A stretch of DNA of 11,505 bases from Phoronis ovalis. Lineage: Eukaryota > Phoronida > Phoronidae. Positions within the stretch are counted from its first letter, which is position 1, and each line of letters opens with the position of its first letter. Below are positions 1 through 7,973 of this stretch, in pieces. The stretch covers positions 1-11,505 of the forward strand of contig JAOXYB010052579.1 of NCBI GenBank assembly GCA_028565635.1, in the 5' to 3' direction. The position numbers and the translations under genes were made by a program. A model generated the notes under the pieces. The model did not search any database. It was not told the origin of the DNA and was given only the letters and a program-made list of their open reading frames with translations.

Positions 1-1271
1 TGTCAAATTAAAGAAACCTCTCTTATTTGTCCATATACCAGCAACCTTTTCTTAAATTCTGTTTGTCACTGAACAGATTAGTGAAATAGAGTGATATAGG
101 GTAGAGGTTATATTAATTACGTAATTCTCAGATTTCCTGATGGTGTATTTTAAGTTAATTAATTGGCTGTATATATAGCTGTTGCATTTGGGTTTTAAAA
201 TGTGGCTTAAAATAATCCTCAATCTGCAAAAATATACAATATTGAAAATGACAACAGAATGGATATATACAGTGTAAAAGAAGTAATTTTTGGGTGTTTG
301 TGGGGATTTGTGTAGTCTGATCGAGTCAAGGTAAACCTTCAATAGTCTGGGTACACCTGGAATAACCTTGATGGCTGTTGTAGGAGGTTACAGCTGCATT
401 CATTTATTAAGCATGCATTGCTATCTAAATGTATTACATTTATCTTATCCAAGAATAGACACTCTAGAATTTCATAAGCTGCTGTCTATTTTTGACACAA
501 GACTGTTTTATGTGCATAAAGCAGTGATAAACTATCTGTAGAACCAACATTTTCCTGTTTAAAAAAGTGTTAGTAAAGTCCATCTGTTTAATAAGAAAAC
601 ACAAGAGAACAATATAGCTGTCCTAGAACTTACTTTCACTGTAAATATATGTCAACTTCATGTACAAAAATTGAATATAATTCAAATATTTGCATGTGGA
701 CATAGTTATTTGGCCTATAAGCACTGTGCTTTAGAATTATAGTCTCCGAACATCACAATACAGGCAGAGATAGTGTCCTTACATAAAGTAGGAAACATTT
801 TTATTTCTTAGGCAGTTTCCAAACAATCTTCCTATTAAATAAATTCTTGGAGTCCATAGCAAAGTATCCCCTATGAAAATTGTGAAAAAAGCTGTAGGCT
901 ATAAAATCAAACAATGGAAATTATCATTTTTGTTTTGTGAATTTCTTAGATCTTGATCTGCAATTAAACCATAATTTACTGCTGCTTTTAGAAACATGTG
1001 ATTTTGACTAACTTTCCCCTAAAAGTACACTATGAACTGAACTCTAATCTTGTATCAGATGGATTGAAGATAAAGCCTAATTGTTTCAAAATTTTTAATT
1101 GTTTTGGATTCATATTAATTATAATCTTTGTGATTCTCGTTGTCTCATAGCATGAAGATGTCTGAATACTAGGATGTCTCACAGACCTCGATCTTCCAGT
1201 AGTGCTAAATGAAAGTAAAACTTCTATATGTCTGTTCTATACCTGAAGTGCAATACATTAAATTTTTTCAG
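1..1271 (+). other. TMEM38B: Intron of the TRIC channel gene (3' part)
   Basis: This is non-coding sequence upstream of the first TRIC exon in the window. It ends in a T-run followed by CAG at 1269-1271, a good 3' splice site. The next exon begins in the middle of a codon (two bases complete it) and in the middle of the protein, so at least one 5' exon must lie to the left of the window. I looked for the missing N-terminal segment of the channel here and did not see it. Open frames in this stretch, such as the minus-strand one at 52-342, are short, low-complexity and resemble no protein I know. Confidence 0.75.
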
Positions 1272-1428
1272 GTACCACAGCATTTTCACGAAAGCATCCA
1301 TTGGCATGTTATGTTTCATGTATGATTATGTGCTTTGCTGGTGGAATACTTTCTAATCTTCTGTTAGGAGAGCCAGCATTATCACCATTTAAAAATGAGA
1401 GAAATATTGCTGTTGCTTCATTAGTATG
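1272..1428 (+). CDS. TMEM38B: TRIC (TMEM38) channel, internal exon A: second transmembrane helix
   Basis: This 157-nt exon of a trimeric intracellular cation channel reads GT + 51 codons + TG. It follows a T-rich acceptor ending CAG and precedes the donor GTATGT. The peptide has the family hallmark FSRKHPLAC, then a hydrophobic helix containing MCFAGGILSNLLLGEP, then a polar stretch (SPFKNERNIAVAS). TRIC proteins form homotrimers in the ER/SR membrane and pass monovalent cations, mainly K+, to balance charge during Ca2+ release. They have seven membrane helices, and this exon carries helix 2, whose glycines (FAGG) kink the pore-lining helix. The final TG joins the first base of the next exon to give Trp. 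Helix 1 and the N-terminus lie outside the window. Family assignment is very secure. The choice of TMEM38B over TMEM38A is a convention for invertebrate members. Confidence 0.93.
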
Positions 1429-1717
1429 GTATGTGTAATATTTTTACTCGCCACAATAGAGCTGCGAAGAGAATTTTTACTAACAGACAATACCCTTCAT
1501 TTTGTCTTGAATTTTAAGGATAATGACGTATATTGCGACTTTGTTGCTGTCAGGGCTATATTGTCTTAAAGAAATATGTTTGCTTTAGAAATTTGTGAGA
1601 AAGCTGCATAGTTGAAACAGTTTCTTCTTAACCATATGCTTATCATTAAAAAATAACTTGAGATTTTAGTTACCCTTTATACATCTCTAAAAGTATTGTT
1701 TATGTTATGTTTTGCAG
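1429..1717 (+). other. TRIC intron between exons A and B
   Basis: This 289-nt intron starts GTATGT and ends TTTTGCAG. It separates two exons of the same frame (TG|G, Trp). No other feature is visible. Confidence 0.85.
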
Positions 1718-1902
1718 GTATTTAATTTTTTACTCACCATTTGACATTGTGTACACATTTGTTAACTTTCTACCAGTTCGATTAATCCTCGTGGCTTTAA
1801 AAGAAGTTCAAAGAACGAAAAATGTGTATGATGGAGTCCAAGGAGCCATTAAGCTATACCCAGGGGAACATGTAATAATGTTTATTTTGGGAATCATAAA
1901 AG
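1718..1902 (+). CDS. TMEM38B: TRIC (TMEM38) channel, internal exon B: helices 3, 4 and start of 5
   Basis: This 185-nt exon reads G + 61 codons + G. It begins WYLIFYSPFDIVY (the WYL.FYSPFD signature, helix 3). It continues with FLPVRLILVALKEVQR, which holds the KEVxR motif, and then YDGV...KLYPGEHVIMFILGIIKG, the first half of helix 5. In TRIC structures the Lys and Arg of KEVxR contact PIP2 phosphates in the pore; both are present here. The vertebrate motif is usually quoted as KEVxRxxK, but here it reads KEVQRTKN, so the last Lys is Asn with a Lys one place earlier. The donor GTAAAA follows AAA G. Read-through into the intron reaches a stop at 1923-1925, which would truncate the channel. 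Assignment is secure. Confidence 0.95.
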
Positions 1903-2180
1903 GTAAAACAAGAATTCGGCAGTAACTATTCATGGTGCGCGGCACTTAAGAAATTGTACATAATTGTCAAGTATATTTTTTGAAACATATGTTTTAACTG
2001 CTGAATAGAAATGAAGAAGGACCTATACTTTTGTGTTCTGTTTATTTTGGGTCACCATGTACATTAGATTCTCAATAGTTTGAAATAGAATGTTTTACAA
2101 GTACTTAGTGGTATTATTAAGGTTATACATAACAGAGTTAATGATAACAATATGCATGTGATGTCAAAAACCTATTACAG
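1903..2180 (+). other. TRIC intron between exon B and alternative exon 4a
   Basis: This 278-nt intron starts GTAAAA and ends CCTATTACAG. Its pyrimidine tract is weak, as may be expected before a regulated exon. It holds an in-frame stop 20 nt in. Confidence 0.8.
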
Positions 2181-2268
2181 GAGCCGGAGGTAATTTTATG
2201 AGACCATTAGCACGGTTGACAATAGGCATGTGGAATCCCATAAGAACTGAGTTCTTATTTCCTGACTT
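2181..2268 (+). CDS. TMEM38B: TRIC channel, alternative exon 4a (mutually exclusive with 4b)
   Basis: This 88-nt exon reads GA + 28 codons + TT, flanked by TTACAG and the near-perfect donor GTAAGTAA. With its neighbours it encodes G-AGGNFMRPLARLTIGMWNP followed by IRTEFLFPDF. This is the second half of the glycine-broken helix 5 and the loop toward helix 6, matching the vertebrate pattern KGAGG..I/F...R..RG.WKP...E. It has the same length and phase as exon 4b, and 14 of 30 residues agree, counting the split codons at each end. Compared with 4b it keeps the KGAGG glycines seen in vertebrate TRICs. It lacks the Glu of the ER pair (AR instead) and the Arg before the conserved Gly (IGMW instead of RGLW). 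Splicing straight to 5033 restores the frame. Confidence 0.85.
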
Positions 2269-2826
2269 GTAAGTAATACTTCAAAAGCTTCAACTCATTG
2301 TAGTTTTATTAGTGTACATATCCAAGTTGTGGATGTGTTCGATGATATACTAGAGATCTATTGAGATGTACTTGCAGAGAACTTTTATGTTTAGACATTT
2401 CAAAAAATGTGCATCCACATGTGGATCGATAATGCTAAAACTTTCTCACTGTTGGATTGTATCACTAATAAACTACAAGAGTTTGAACATGTTGTCAAGA
2501 TTTTTGAAGAAATCCCATTTTCTTTGAAGTTTGTGGTATTAGAAAAGCATCTCCCAAATATTACTTACTAGTCAGATACCTATAGCTGCACCTGTGATAT
2601 TCAATGTTGATTGCCATTAAGCATACCTAATCTGACTGAGGTACTGTATACGAACTAAAGATTTTTCAACATACCAGACTTACAAAAAATGAGATTTCTT
2701 CCAAGAATCTACCAACAAAATGCCTTTGCAGAGTTACTACATTTAAGAAATATAGTAATTCTGCATTTTGTAAATAGGCGTTGCTTGTTTAAATGCGTTG
2801 ACTTTTTTGACTTGTCATATATATAG
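2269..2826 (+). other. Intron between alternative exons 4a and 4b
   Basis: This 558-nt spacer starts GTAAGT and ends CATATATATAG. It is long enough that steric interference between splice sites cannot by itself explain exclusive use of 4a or 4b. I see no third copy of the exon here. The minus-strand open frame that crosses exon 4b (2709-2945) is only its antisense shadow. Confidence 0.65.
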
Positions 2827-2914
2827 GAAATGCATATGGATTTATCCGACCACTTGAACGTGCGATAAGGGGTTTGTGGATCCCGACACTCAACGAGTTT
2901 CTGATGCCATCTTT
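2827..2914 (+). CDS. TMEM38B: TRIC channel, alternative exon 4b (mutually exclusive with 4a)
   Basis: This 88-nt exon reads GA + 28 codons + TT, between ATATAG and the donor GTGAGTAG. It encodes G-NAYGFIRPLERAIRGLWIP followed by TLNEFLMPSF. The ERxxRGxW..P...E...PSF pattern is the usual one for animal TRIC channels, so I take this as the more conventional loop. Its helix-5 start has KGNAYG rather than the KGAGG of exon 4a. Length and phase are identical to 4a, so either exon gives a full-length product with exons B and 5. If both were included the frame would shift and stop at TGA after ten codons of 4b. If neither were included, exon B joined to exon 5 would give a stop within three codons. 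Confidence 0.88.
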
Positions 2915-3933
2915 GTGAGTAGTGTGCTGGATAGGATGCCACCAAACTGGAATGTTATTCTCACCATCTTCATGTACTTATTGTTACCCGCAGCTTTTTG
3001 CACTTCCTAGCTATATAGGTTAAGAATACTTTTAAGCATACATTTGCTGCAGCAGAGAAAAACTACTCATTAGGGCTGTTTTATTCCAGGTGTTGTATTG
3101 CTGTGTGTAGTTGGATTAAAACAGCAAATAGTGCATGCCCTTGCTTCAGAACATAGCTACACCTATGTTCAATCTGTTCGTCTAAACTGTTATTTGTATT
3201 CCCTCATTTTCATGACATAAACTTTCATGTGTGATAAGTATGGATATGATTGTTATTTCATCAACACAGTTTTTGTTGTTGTTGAGTAAACATGATGTCT
3301 AAGTGGGTAGTTATTAACGTTTTTGGTATAAACTTGGAAGAGAAAACAGAGCTTCATAGACAGTGTGTGTTACCTGAGGAGAGAGAGAACACTTCCTAGA
3401 AAGGTTAATACCTTGGGGGGGGGGGCTCCACCCACAAGGTTCAGGAAAGGTTGCCATTTTCAAGTTGAAGAAAGTTGTCCTACTTTGTCAAGTTTTAGTC
3501 CAGGAAAGGGACATATTTTAATATTTTGCTTACCCGTTCATCAAGTTCTACCAATATTTGATAAAGATTGTATGGCATATTTTTTTGTAATAATTATAAG
3601 TAGTCCTGGTTTGTTTTTTTTCCATAAAAGCACTTTTCAAGCAAAGATATAATTTTCCAGAAAAAAGATTTTTTTATGTTTTAGCCCCAGTCCAGGAAGG
3701 AGTAGATCTGAAAGGGGCTGGCTAACCATATCATTCCTGTATGATTTTATTGGAAGACATGCCCCTTGGAATCAAAATGTCATTCCATCTTATCTCTAGT
3801 ATTTCTTGCCTTTAATGTTTGAAGTTCATTTGTTTTTCACTTCCAACTTTATTTTTGTACTTTTGTTTACTATGCTTTTGTCCCTGCTATTGTTATACAT
3901 TACTAAACAAGCATGATAATTTTTATGATGCAG
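2915..3933 (+). other. Last TRIC intron, proximal part
   Basis: This is non-coding sequence between exon 4b and a possible alternative terminal exon. It contains an 11-nt G run at 3415-3425 followed by CTCCACCCACAAGG. Three similar motifs also occur: TTCAGGAAAGG near 3440, TCCAGGAAAGG near 3499 and TCCAGGAAGG near 3691. An open frame at 3365-3652 crosses the G run, but it has no recognisable domain and I do not call it a gene. Confidence 0.6.
3415..3425 (+). repeat. Poly(G) run of 11
   Basis: Eleven consecutive G residues interrupt an AT-rich intron. The flanks CCTTG (3411-3415) and CAAGG, just after CTCCACCCA, are complementary, so a small hairpin is possible. The length may be variable or a sequencing artefact. 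Confidence 0.8.
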
Positions 3934-4027
3934 CTACTTGGGTATAGTACTGCTGATAGGTGTAGTGGTGTTTTTGAAGGTTATTCTACAAGAACTTTCT
4001 ATTAATATGCCCCGAACAAAAATGTGA
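3934..4027 (+). CDS. Possible alternative terminal exon of TRIC (hydrophobic tail)
   Basis: After GATGCAG at 3927-3933 the sequence is open in the phase required by exons 4a and 4b (one base completes Phe). It encodes YLGIVLLIGVVVFLKVI, then LQELSINMPRTKM and TGA at 4025-4027. The first part is a convincing membrane helix. A branch-point-like TACTAAAC lies about 30 nt before the acceptor, though the pyrimidine tract is modest. No donor follows, so it would be a last exon, with AATAAA near 4509 as a possible poly(A) signal. The product would replace helices 6, 7 and the tail with one helix. It could instead be chance, or an exon of another gene. There is no homology support from the sequence alone. 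Confidence 0.28.
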
Positions 4028-4735
4028 AAGGACTCTATTTCAGAAGAAAATGTGGAATAATATCTAGTAATTTTCTGTCAAATTTAGCAGCTACATTTTG
4101 CTGCCAACACAATATTTTGTAATGATTTCATATTGCTGTAAATTTAATTTACCTACCTCACTAGGAAACCCTAAAATAGCTGTTTGTGTTATAGTCCCCT
4201 TTATTCTCTATAGTTGACAATCTTTTTCCAAAATAGCTGTTTTCGAAAAAGTAATTTCTATTGAAATTCTTTCTCTCCTTTGCAGAACAGTAGTCATCTT
4301 CTGCGCAGCAAGAGTCTAGTAATTGCATACTTTATTACTAGTTGATACTTGCTATAACTGGAATATAGAATATATTGTTTGCTTCTCAAGGAGCATTATC
4401 TTTTTATGTTCCTGAACAGAAAGCAGATAACATAGTCTGTTAACCCTGTGAATATTTTTCATTAGGACTGAGACTGGGGGTGGGTTGTATAAAAATACAG
4501 TAATATGTAATAAATTATAATACATAATAACCCAAGAAATGCATTTCTGACATCTACATATCCTCGTAGAGCCATCAGTTTCGGTGTGATACTAGTCAAT
4601 ATTTTGATTGCAGAGAGATAGAAAATTGACTGCAATGTAATGTTACATATGACAGTGTATCTTTCAGTTGCTGGACAGTTTCAGGCTGAACATATATTAT
4701 TTATTTACCTATTTCTATTGTCAAATTTATTTCAG
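4028..4735 (+). other. Last TRIC intron, middle part
   Basis: No coding sequence is recognised. A 13-nt direct repeat (AAAATAGCTGTTT) occurs at 4173-4185 and 4230-4242. AATAAA near 4509 could serve the possible terminal exon upstream. The stretch ends in a long T/C-rich tract and TTTCAG at 4730-4735, which is one of the best-looking 3' splice sites in the window. Confidence 0.5.
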
Positions 4736-4897
4736 GGAATACCCAAATATTTCTCATTCTAAAACTAGGTTCTTGTCTTTGTTGCAAAGGCTACAGTATA
4801 ATGCTCTTGCTTTTAAGTCATATCCTGATAACAGATGTAGTTGGGAGACATATGAGAAAATAATCTTAAACCTCTATGTACACATTTTAAGCAGTAG
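4736..4897 (+). CDS. Possible in-frame cassette exon of TRIC (54 codons)
   Basis: A strong acceptor (pyrimidine-rich tract, TTTATTTCAG) is followed by a frame that is open in the phase needed after exon 4a or 4b. A donor AG|GTAATA at 4898 leaves the two-base phase needed for exon 5. The length, 162 nt, is divisible by three. It would insert 54 residues beginning EYPNISHSKTRFLSLLQRL and containing SYPDNRCSWETYEKI between helices 5 and 6. I recognise no domain, and such an insertion is not part of the usual TRIC fold. If the donor is not used, the frame stops at TAA 4899-4901. It may be a chance exon-like sequence or a rarely used exon. Confidence 0.22.
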
Positions 4898-5032
4898 GTA
4901 ATAAATAAGGTAATTGGTGAATAACGTTGCTAGTACCTAGTTCTTTTGCACACCTTCAAATGTAGAAAGTTTTTTTTATTCTCCTGTTACTATTCAATTA
5001 TTTTATGTAATTTAATACATTTCTTTTTGCAG
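4898..5032 (+). other. Last TRIC intron, distal part with 3' splice site
   Basis: This is AT-rich sequence ending TTCTTTTTGCAG, a strong acceptor for the final coding exon. Nothing else is seen. Confidence 0.8.
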
Positions 5033-5327
5033 TATCTTGAAAGGCAGTGCTATTGCCTCAGTTATATTTATTTTGGAACATGAAAACATCATTCGAGCAC
5101 CACATGCCCTTTTGTACTTTGGGGTCGTCATCTTCTTGGTATATTTCCGTCTCTCCGCTGTTGTTTTTGGTGTCCAGGATCCATGTCTACCATTTGAGAA
5201 TCTGTTCTGTTCAATCTTCATGGGTGGTATGTGGGATGCGTTTAAACGATCAAGAGTGCCAGAAACTGCAGATAACGATGTTAACAAAAACGATATGAAA
5301 AACAAGGAAGAAAAGAAGAAAGACTAG
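5033..5327 (+). CDS. TMEM38B: TRIC (TMEM38) channel, last coding exon: helices 6-7 and C-terminal tail
   Basis: This exon begins with T, completing Phe from exon 4a or 4b, then 96 codons and TAG at 5325-5327. ILKGSAIASVIFILE corresponds to the SFPTKASL...ILFTL region of vertebrate TRICs (helix 6). APHALLYFGVVIFLVYFRLS is helix 7. DPCLPFENLFCSIFMGGMWD is the conserved segment after the last helix (PFE/D...G..WD), and a polar tail ends KNKEEKKKD. Lysine-rich cytosolic tails are usual for this family. The shared upstream phase means either alternative exon can precede it. The minus-strand and shifted-frame open readings over this exon are shadows. Assignment is secure. Confidence 0.95.
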
Positions 5328-6082
5328 AGGTCTATCTCGTTTGTAAACTAGATTATTGCAAAAAGGATTTTTTAAAAATTAGGTTTTATCTTTAATTGGT
5401 GTTGCTTTTGGTTATTTCTTGTCTTTTGAGTCATATTTTTCATGTATTTCGTTATTTCCTAAAAATCACTTTAGGAACAATTTATCTTTTGTTGTGTAGA
5501 GTTGATGAGAATACACATTTTGTCACTGACTGTAAAATATTGATTTTAATGATGAGAAGCAACCATATCACAGATTAATATTTCAAAGTTGCACAGGTTT
5601 TTTATTTGAACATTATGTAATTTGACACCTCTTGAATTCAAAAGTGAAATATGTACCGTGTATTATTTAACTTGAAAAATCTCTGTGAAGTTGTCTTAGA
5701 CATATAACAAAGAGCTTCTATTTTTTAAAAGGCCGTTTACAACAAGTTTTTACCAGTACTCTGTACGAGAGTTATCTTTAGTTTACATATGTAATAACAG
5801 ATTACCGGTAAGTGGTTTGAAAGAACCAGTTTGAGTAAACACAGATGGTAATACTCACTACATACCTCTCACTAGTAATAGTTTTTGAACAATTTTTTAC
5901 ACTTTGGGTTCACTGAGATTTTTAAAAATGGACCATCCCTTTTATTAAGGAGCATGTACTACATTTATTTGAATAGGTAGTACGACAGTCTTGTAAATTC
6001 ATTTTAGCATATCTTATTTTGGACAATCAGGACACTATAGCTTGTCAATTTATTCCAAAGGATGTGCAATACAAACTGTATA
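5328..6082 (+). other. TRIC 3' UTR (extent uncertain)
   Basis: This is T-rich sequence directly after the stop codon with no recognised coding potential. I found no canonical AATAAA before 6623, so the UTR is either long or uses a variant signal. The open frame at 5396-5578 is a hydrophobic product of T-rich sequence and not a believable gene. Confidence 0.55.
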
Positions 6083-6560
6083 ATTGTCAGCATGACAAGA
6101 AACGTCCTGGTGCTACAGACCTAGATTGACTGCATAGTAAGACATAAGGTTGGCACTTTATTTGCATGCAGTTCATGCAATTATAAGTAAGCCACTTGGT
6201 ATCCTGATTTATCAGTACTATTGTTACAGGATGGATCTTGTCCGGGGAAGGCCAGTGTCCAGCGTGGCTATACCCGTATGCTACCAAATAGGAATATGAT
6301 TTTTCAGGGTCACAGTCATTATCTCTGACCTGGGTGCTTATAATCATGACGGGGTATGGTTTTAGCTGATTACTGCTTCCAACGGCTCATAAAAATTGGA
6401 ATTGCCTACATGGGTGCTGATACCACAAGGTATATTTTGAGCCATCAACTGCTTACCACAGGTTTGTTTTTAGCTCACCACAGGTTAAGTTTCTGAGGCC
6501 TGGGTCTCGCCTGTACCAAAAATGGCCAAGAGCTTCCCTTGGATCTTTGATGCTGACAAT
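6083..6560. mobile_element. Candidate degenerate non-autonomous element bounded by 11-bp inverted repeats
   Basis: ATTGTCAGCAT at 6083-6093 has an exact inverted copy, ATGCTGACAAT, at 6550-6560. The 478-bp block between them looks richer in G and C than the AT-rich sequence on either side, which suggests separate origin. It includes a short degenerate tandem repeat. I see no clear target-site duplication, and the minus-strand open frame at 6087-6347 resembles no transposase I know. It could be an old MITE or a chance pairing of short repeats. Confidence 0.3.
6422..6497 (+). repeat. Degenerate tandem repeat with ACCACAGGT core
   Basis: Three imperfect units begin ACCACAAGGT (6422), ACCACAGGTTTG (6455) and ACCACAGGTTAAG (6477). 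The last two are 22 nt apart and stay similar through GTTT..AG. The repeat lies inside the GC-richer block. Confidence 0.4.
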
Positions 6561-7385
6561 AATTAGTGTTGTTTCTTTGTGTTATCAAGCAATCTCCAAT
6601 CTTATGACCCTCTCCTCTTATAAATAAACACAGCTAATGCTTGTAATAATCTGCTGCTAATTTTTCAAATTTAATAGACACAAGTGTTGCTACTGTATTC
6701 ACTTAATATATTCCATGACAAAACTGCAGGTCTATGCTTTGTATATTGGTCAATGTTGCTTCATATAACCATTTTCTAAAAATGAAAAAATGTTTATGCA
6801 AATGATGAAAACAAATGCCAAAGATAAATTTCCTTAATTAAGTTTTGTAATAATTCATTTGGGTAAAATTTCTTCCCCACTTGGTATGTTTATTCTGTTA
6901 AAGATTTGATAATTTTTTATTAAGCCTACTTTTTATCTCGTAAAGTTTGAGAAAAACAATATATCTCATCAGTTTGTTTGAACGAATTTGATGTCTTTAA
7001 TAGTGGGACCCCTAGTCATGATTTTAACAAAAAGTATCCTGTGCTGAAATTTAGTGCATAAATCGAAATCTTTTTATTTGAGGTGGATTTTATTCCTTTG
7101 TGAAGTAGTATATTTGTGTATTATGTTAATTGTTGGATTATCTGTTAGTTATAGTAGACAATTTGACTTCAAACTATCATTGATAATATTGTGTGTACCA
7201 ATTGGTAAATGGTTTTAGGTTTTTCCATTTTATAACTAGCACAATTTAGTATAAAACTTAAATTTGCATTAGGTGGACAGATCACTGAAATAGCATTTTT
7301 AAGTGGATATTTTAGCATAATTTAATCTGGCAAAGAGTGTGTATTATATATGAACAGATTGCAAGTTTGTGGCAAATTTCGAAAG
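6561..7385 (+). other. Non-coding sequence, possible TRIC 3' UTR continuation
   Basis: No gene is seen. AATAAA at 6623-6628 is the first canonical + strand poly(A) signal after the TRIC stop, about 1.3 kb downstream, and is followed by a TG/T-containing stretch. It is a plausible end for a short form of the transcript, but nothing proves use. Confidence 0.35.
6623..6628 (+). terminator. Candidate poly(A) signal AATAAA (proximal)
   Basis: This is the first AATAAA on the + strand after the TRIC stop codon. In AT-rich sequence such hexamers arise often by chance. Confidence 0.25.
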
Positions 7386-7387
7386 TA

Positions 7388-7417
7388 CTGGGTGACACGA
7401 AAAATAAACAGGACACT
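7388..7417 (+). repeat. Left terminal inverted repeat of the MITE
   Basis: CTGGGTGACAC followed by an A-rich stretch and ACAGGACACT. It pairs with 7946-7973 in inverted orientation. Confidence 0.75.
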
Positions 7418-7945
7418 TTTTGAAGTACTGTCACTTTTTCATTCCTATTTCAACAATTAAAGCAAATTATTCTTTTCAGAAATAAAGTCAATTAAGTAAT
7501 CAAAAATCAAAACATTTTTGATGTTTATTTTATTTTTTACGATTGGTAGCCATATTAATGCAGCACCATAATTTGGTCCTGAATGCTCATGAGAAATCAA
7601 AATTAGCCCCAACATGATTAAATATGTGTAGCGACTTCCATCTTTGCTTAAGAGAGGAAGTTTGGTGTTGAAATAAATATCAAGACATACCTTTGTTTCT
7701 AAAATGTAAAAAACACTGCTTTATAGTTAGAAGTCCTTTGCTAAGCACTCCTAAAAAACATAATTTTGGTTCATTTTCAATTTTTATTGCACTGTTTTGG
7801 GCAGCATTTGATCAGTATTTCGTTGAAATGACCAAACAATTCATATGGAGCTGCAAGCAACATTTTAGCTGGACTAGGAAATAAGGAATTAGAAAATGCA
7901 ATATTTTGTCAAACTTATGTATCAAACTTGCATAAAAATGCATAG

Positions 7946-7973
7946 AGTGTTCTGTTTATTTAGTGTCACCCTG
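7946..7973 (-). repeat. Right terminal inverted repeat of the MITE
   Basis: On the minus strand it reads CAGGGTGACACTAAATAAAC then AGAACACT, nearly the same as the left end. TA follows on the + strand. Confidence 0.75.

Noticed and set aside
52-342. Minus-strand open frame of 96 codons
   Set aside because: It is low-complexity (Ile/Tyr/Ser-rich), lies inside a TRIC intron, and has no motif or splice context.
1707-1925. Single open frame of 72 codons read as a small gene
   Set aside because: It is TRIC exon B plus intron on both sides. The upstream Met and the downstream GKTRIRQ are intron sequence.
2709-2945. Minus-strand open frame of 78 codons
   Set aside because: It is the antisense shadow of exon 4b and has no domain of its own.
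3365-3652. Open frame of 95 codons crossing the G run
   Set aside because: The middle is a translation of poly(G) (GGG) and the rest has no recognisable domain. It lies in an intron.
4173-4242. 13-nt direct repeat AAAATAGCTGTTT as an element end
   Set aside because: The two copies are only 57 nt apart, with no inverted ends or other hallmark of insertion.
5012-5305. Minus-strand and shifted-frame open readings over the last TRIC exon
   Set aside because: They are shadows of a coding exon with clear homology on the + strand in another frame.
6087-6347. Minus-strand open frame of 86 codons
   Set aside because: I recognise no motif, it lies in a likely decayed repeat, and it has no start context or splice evidence.
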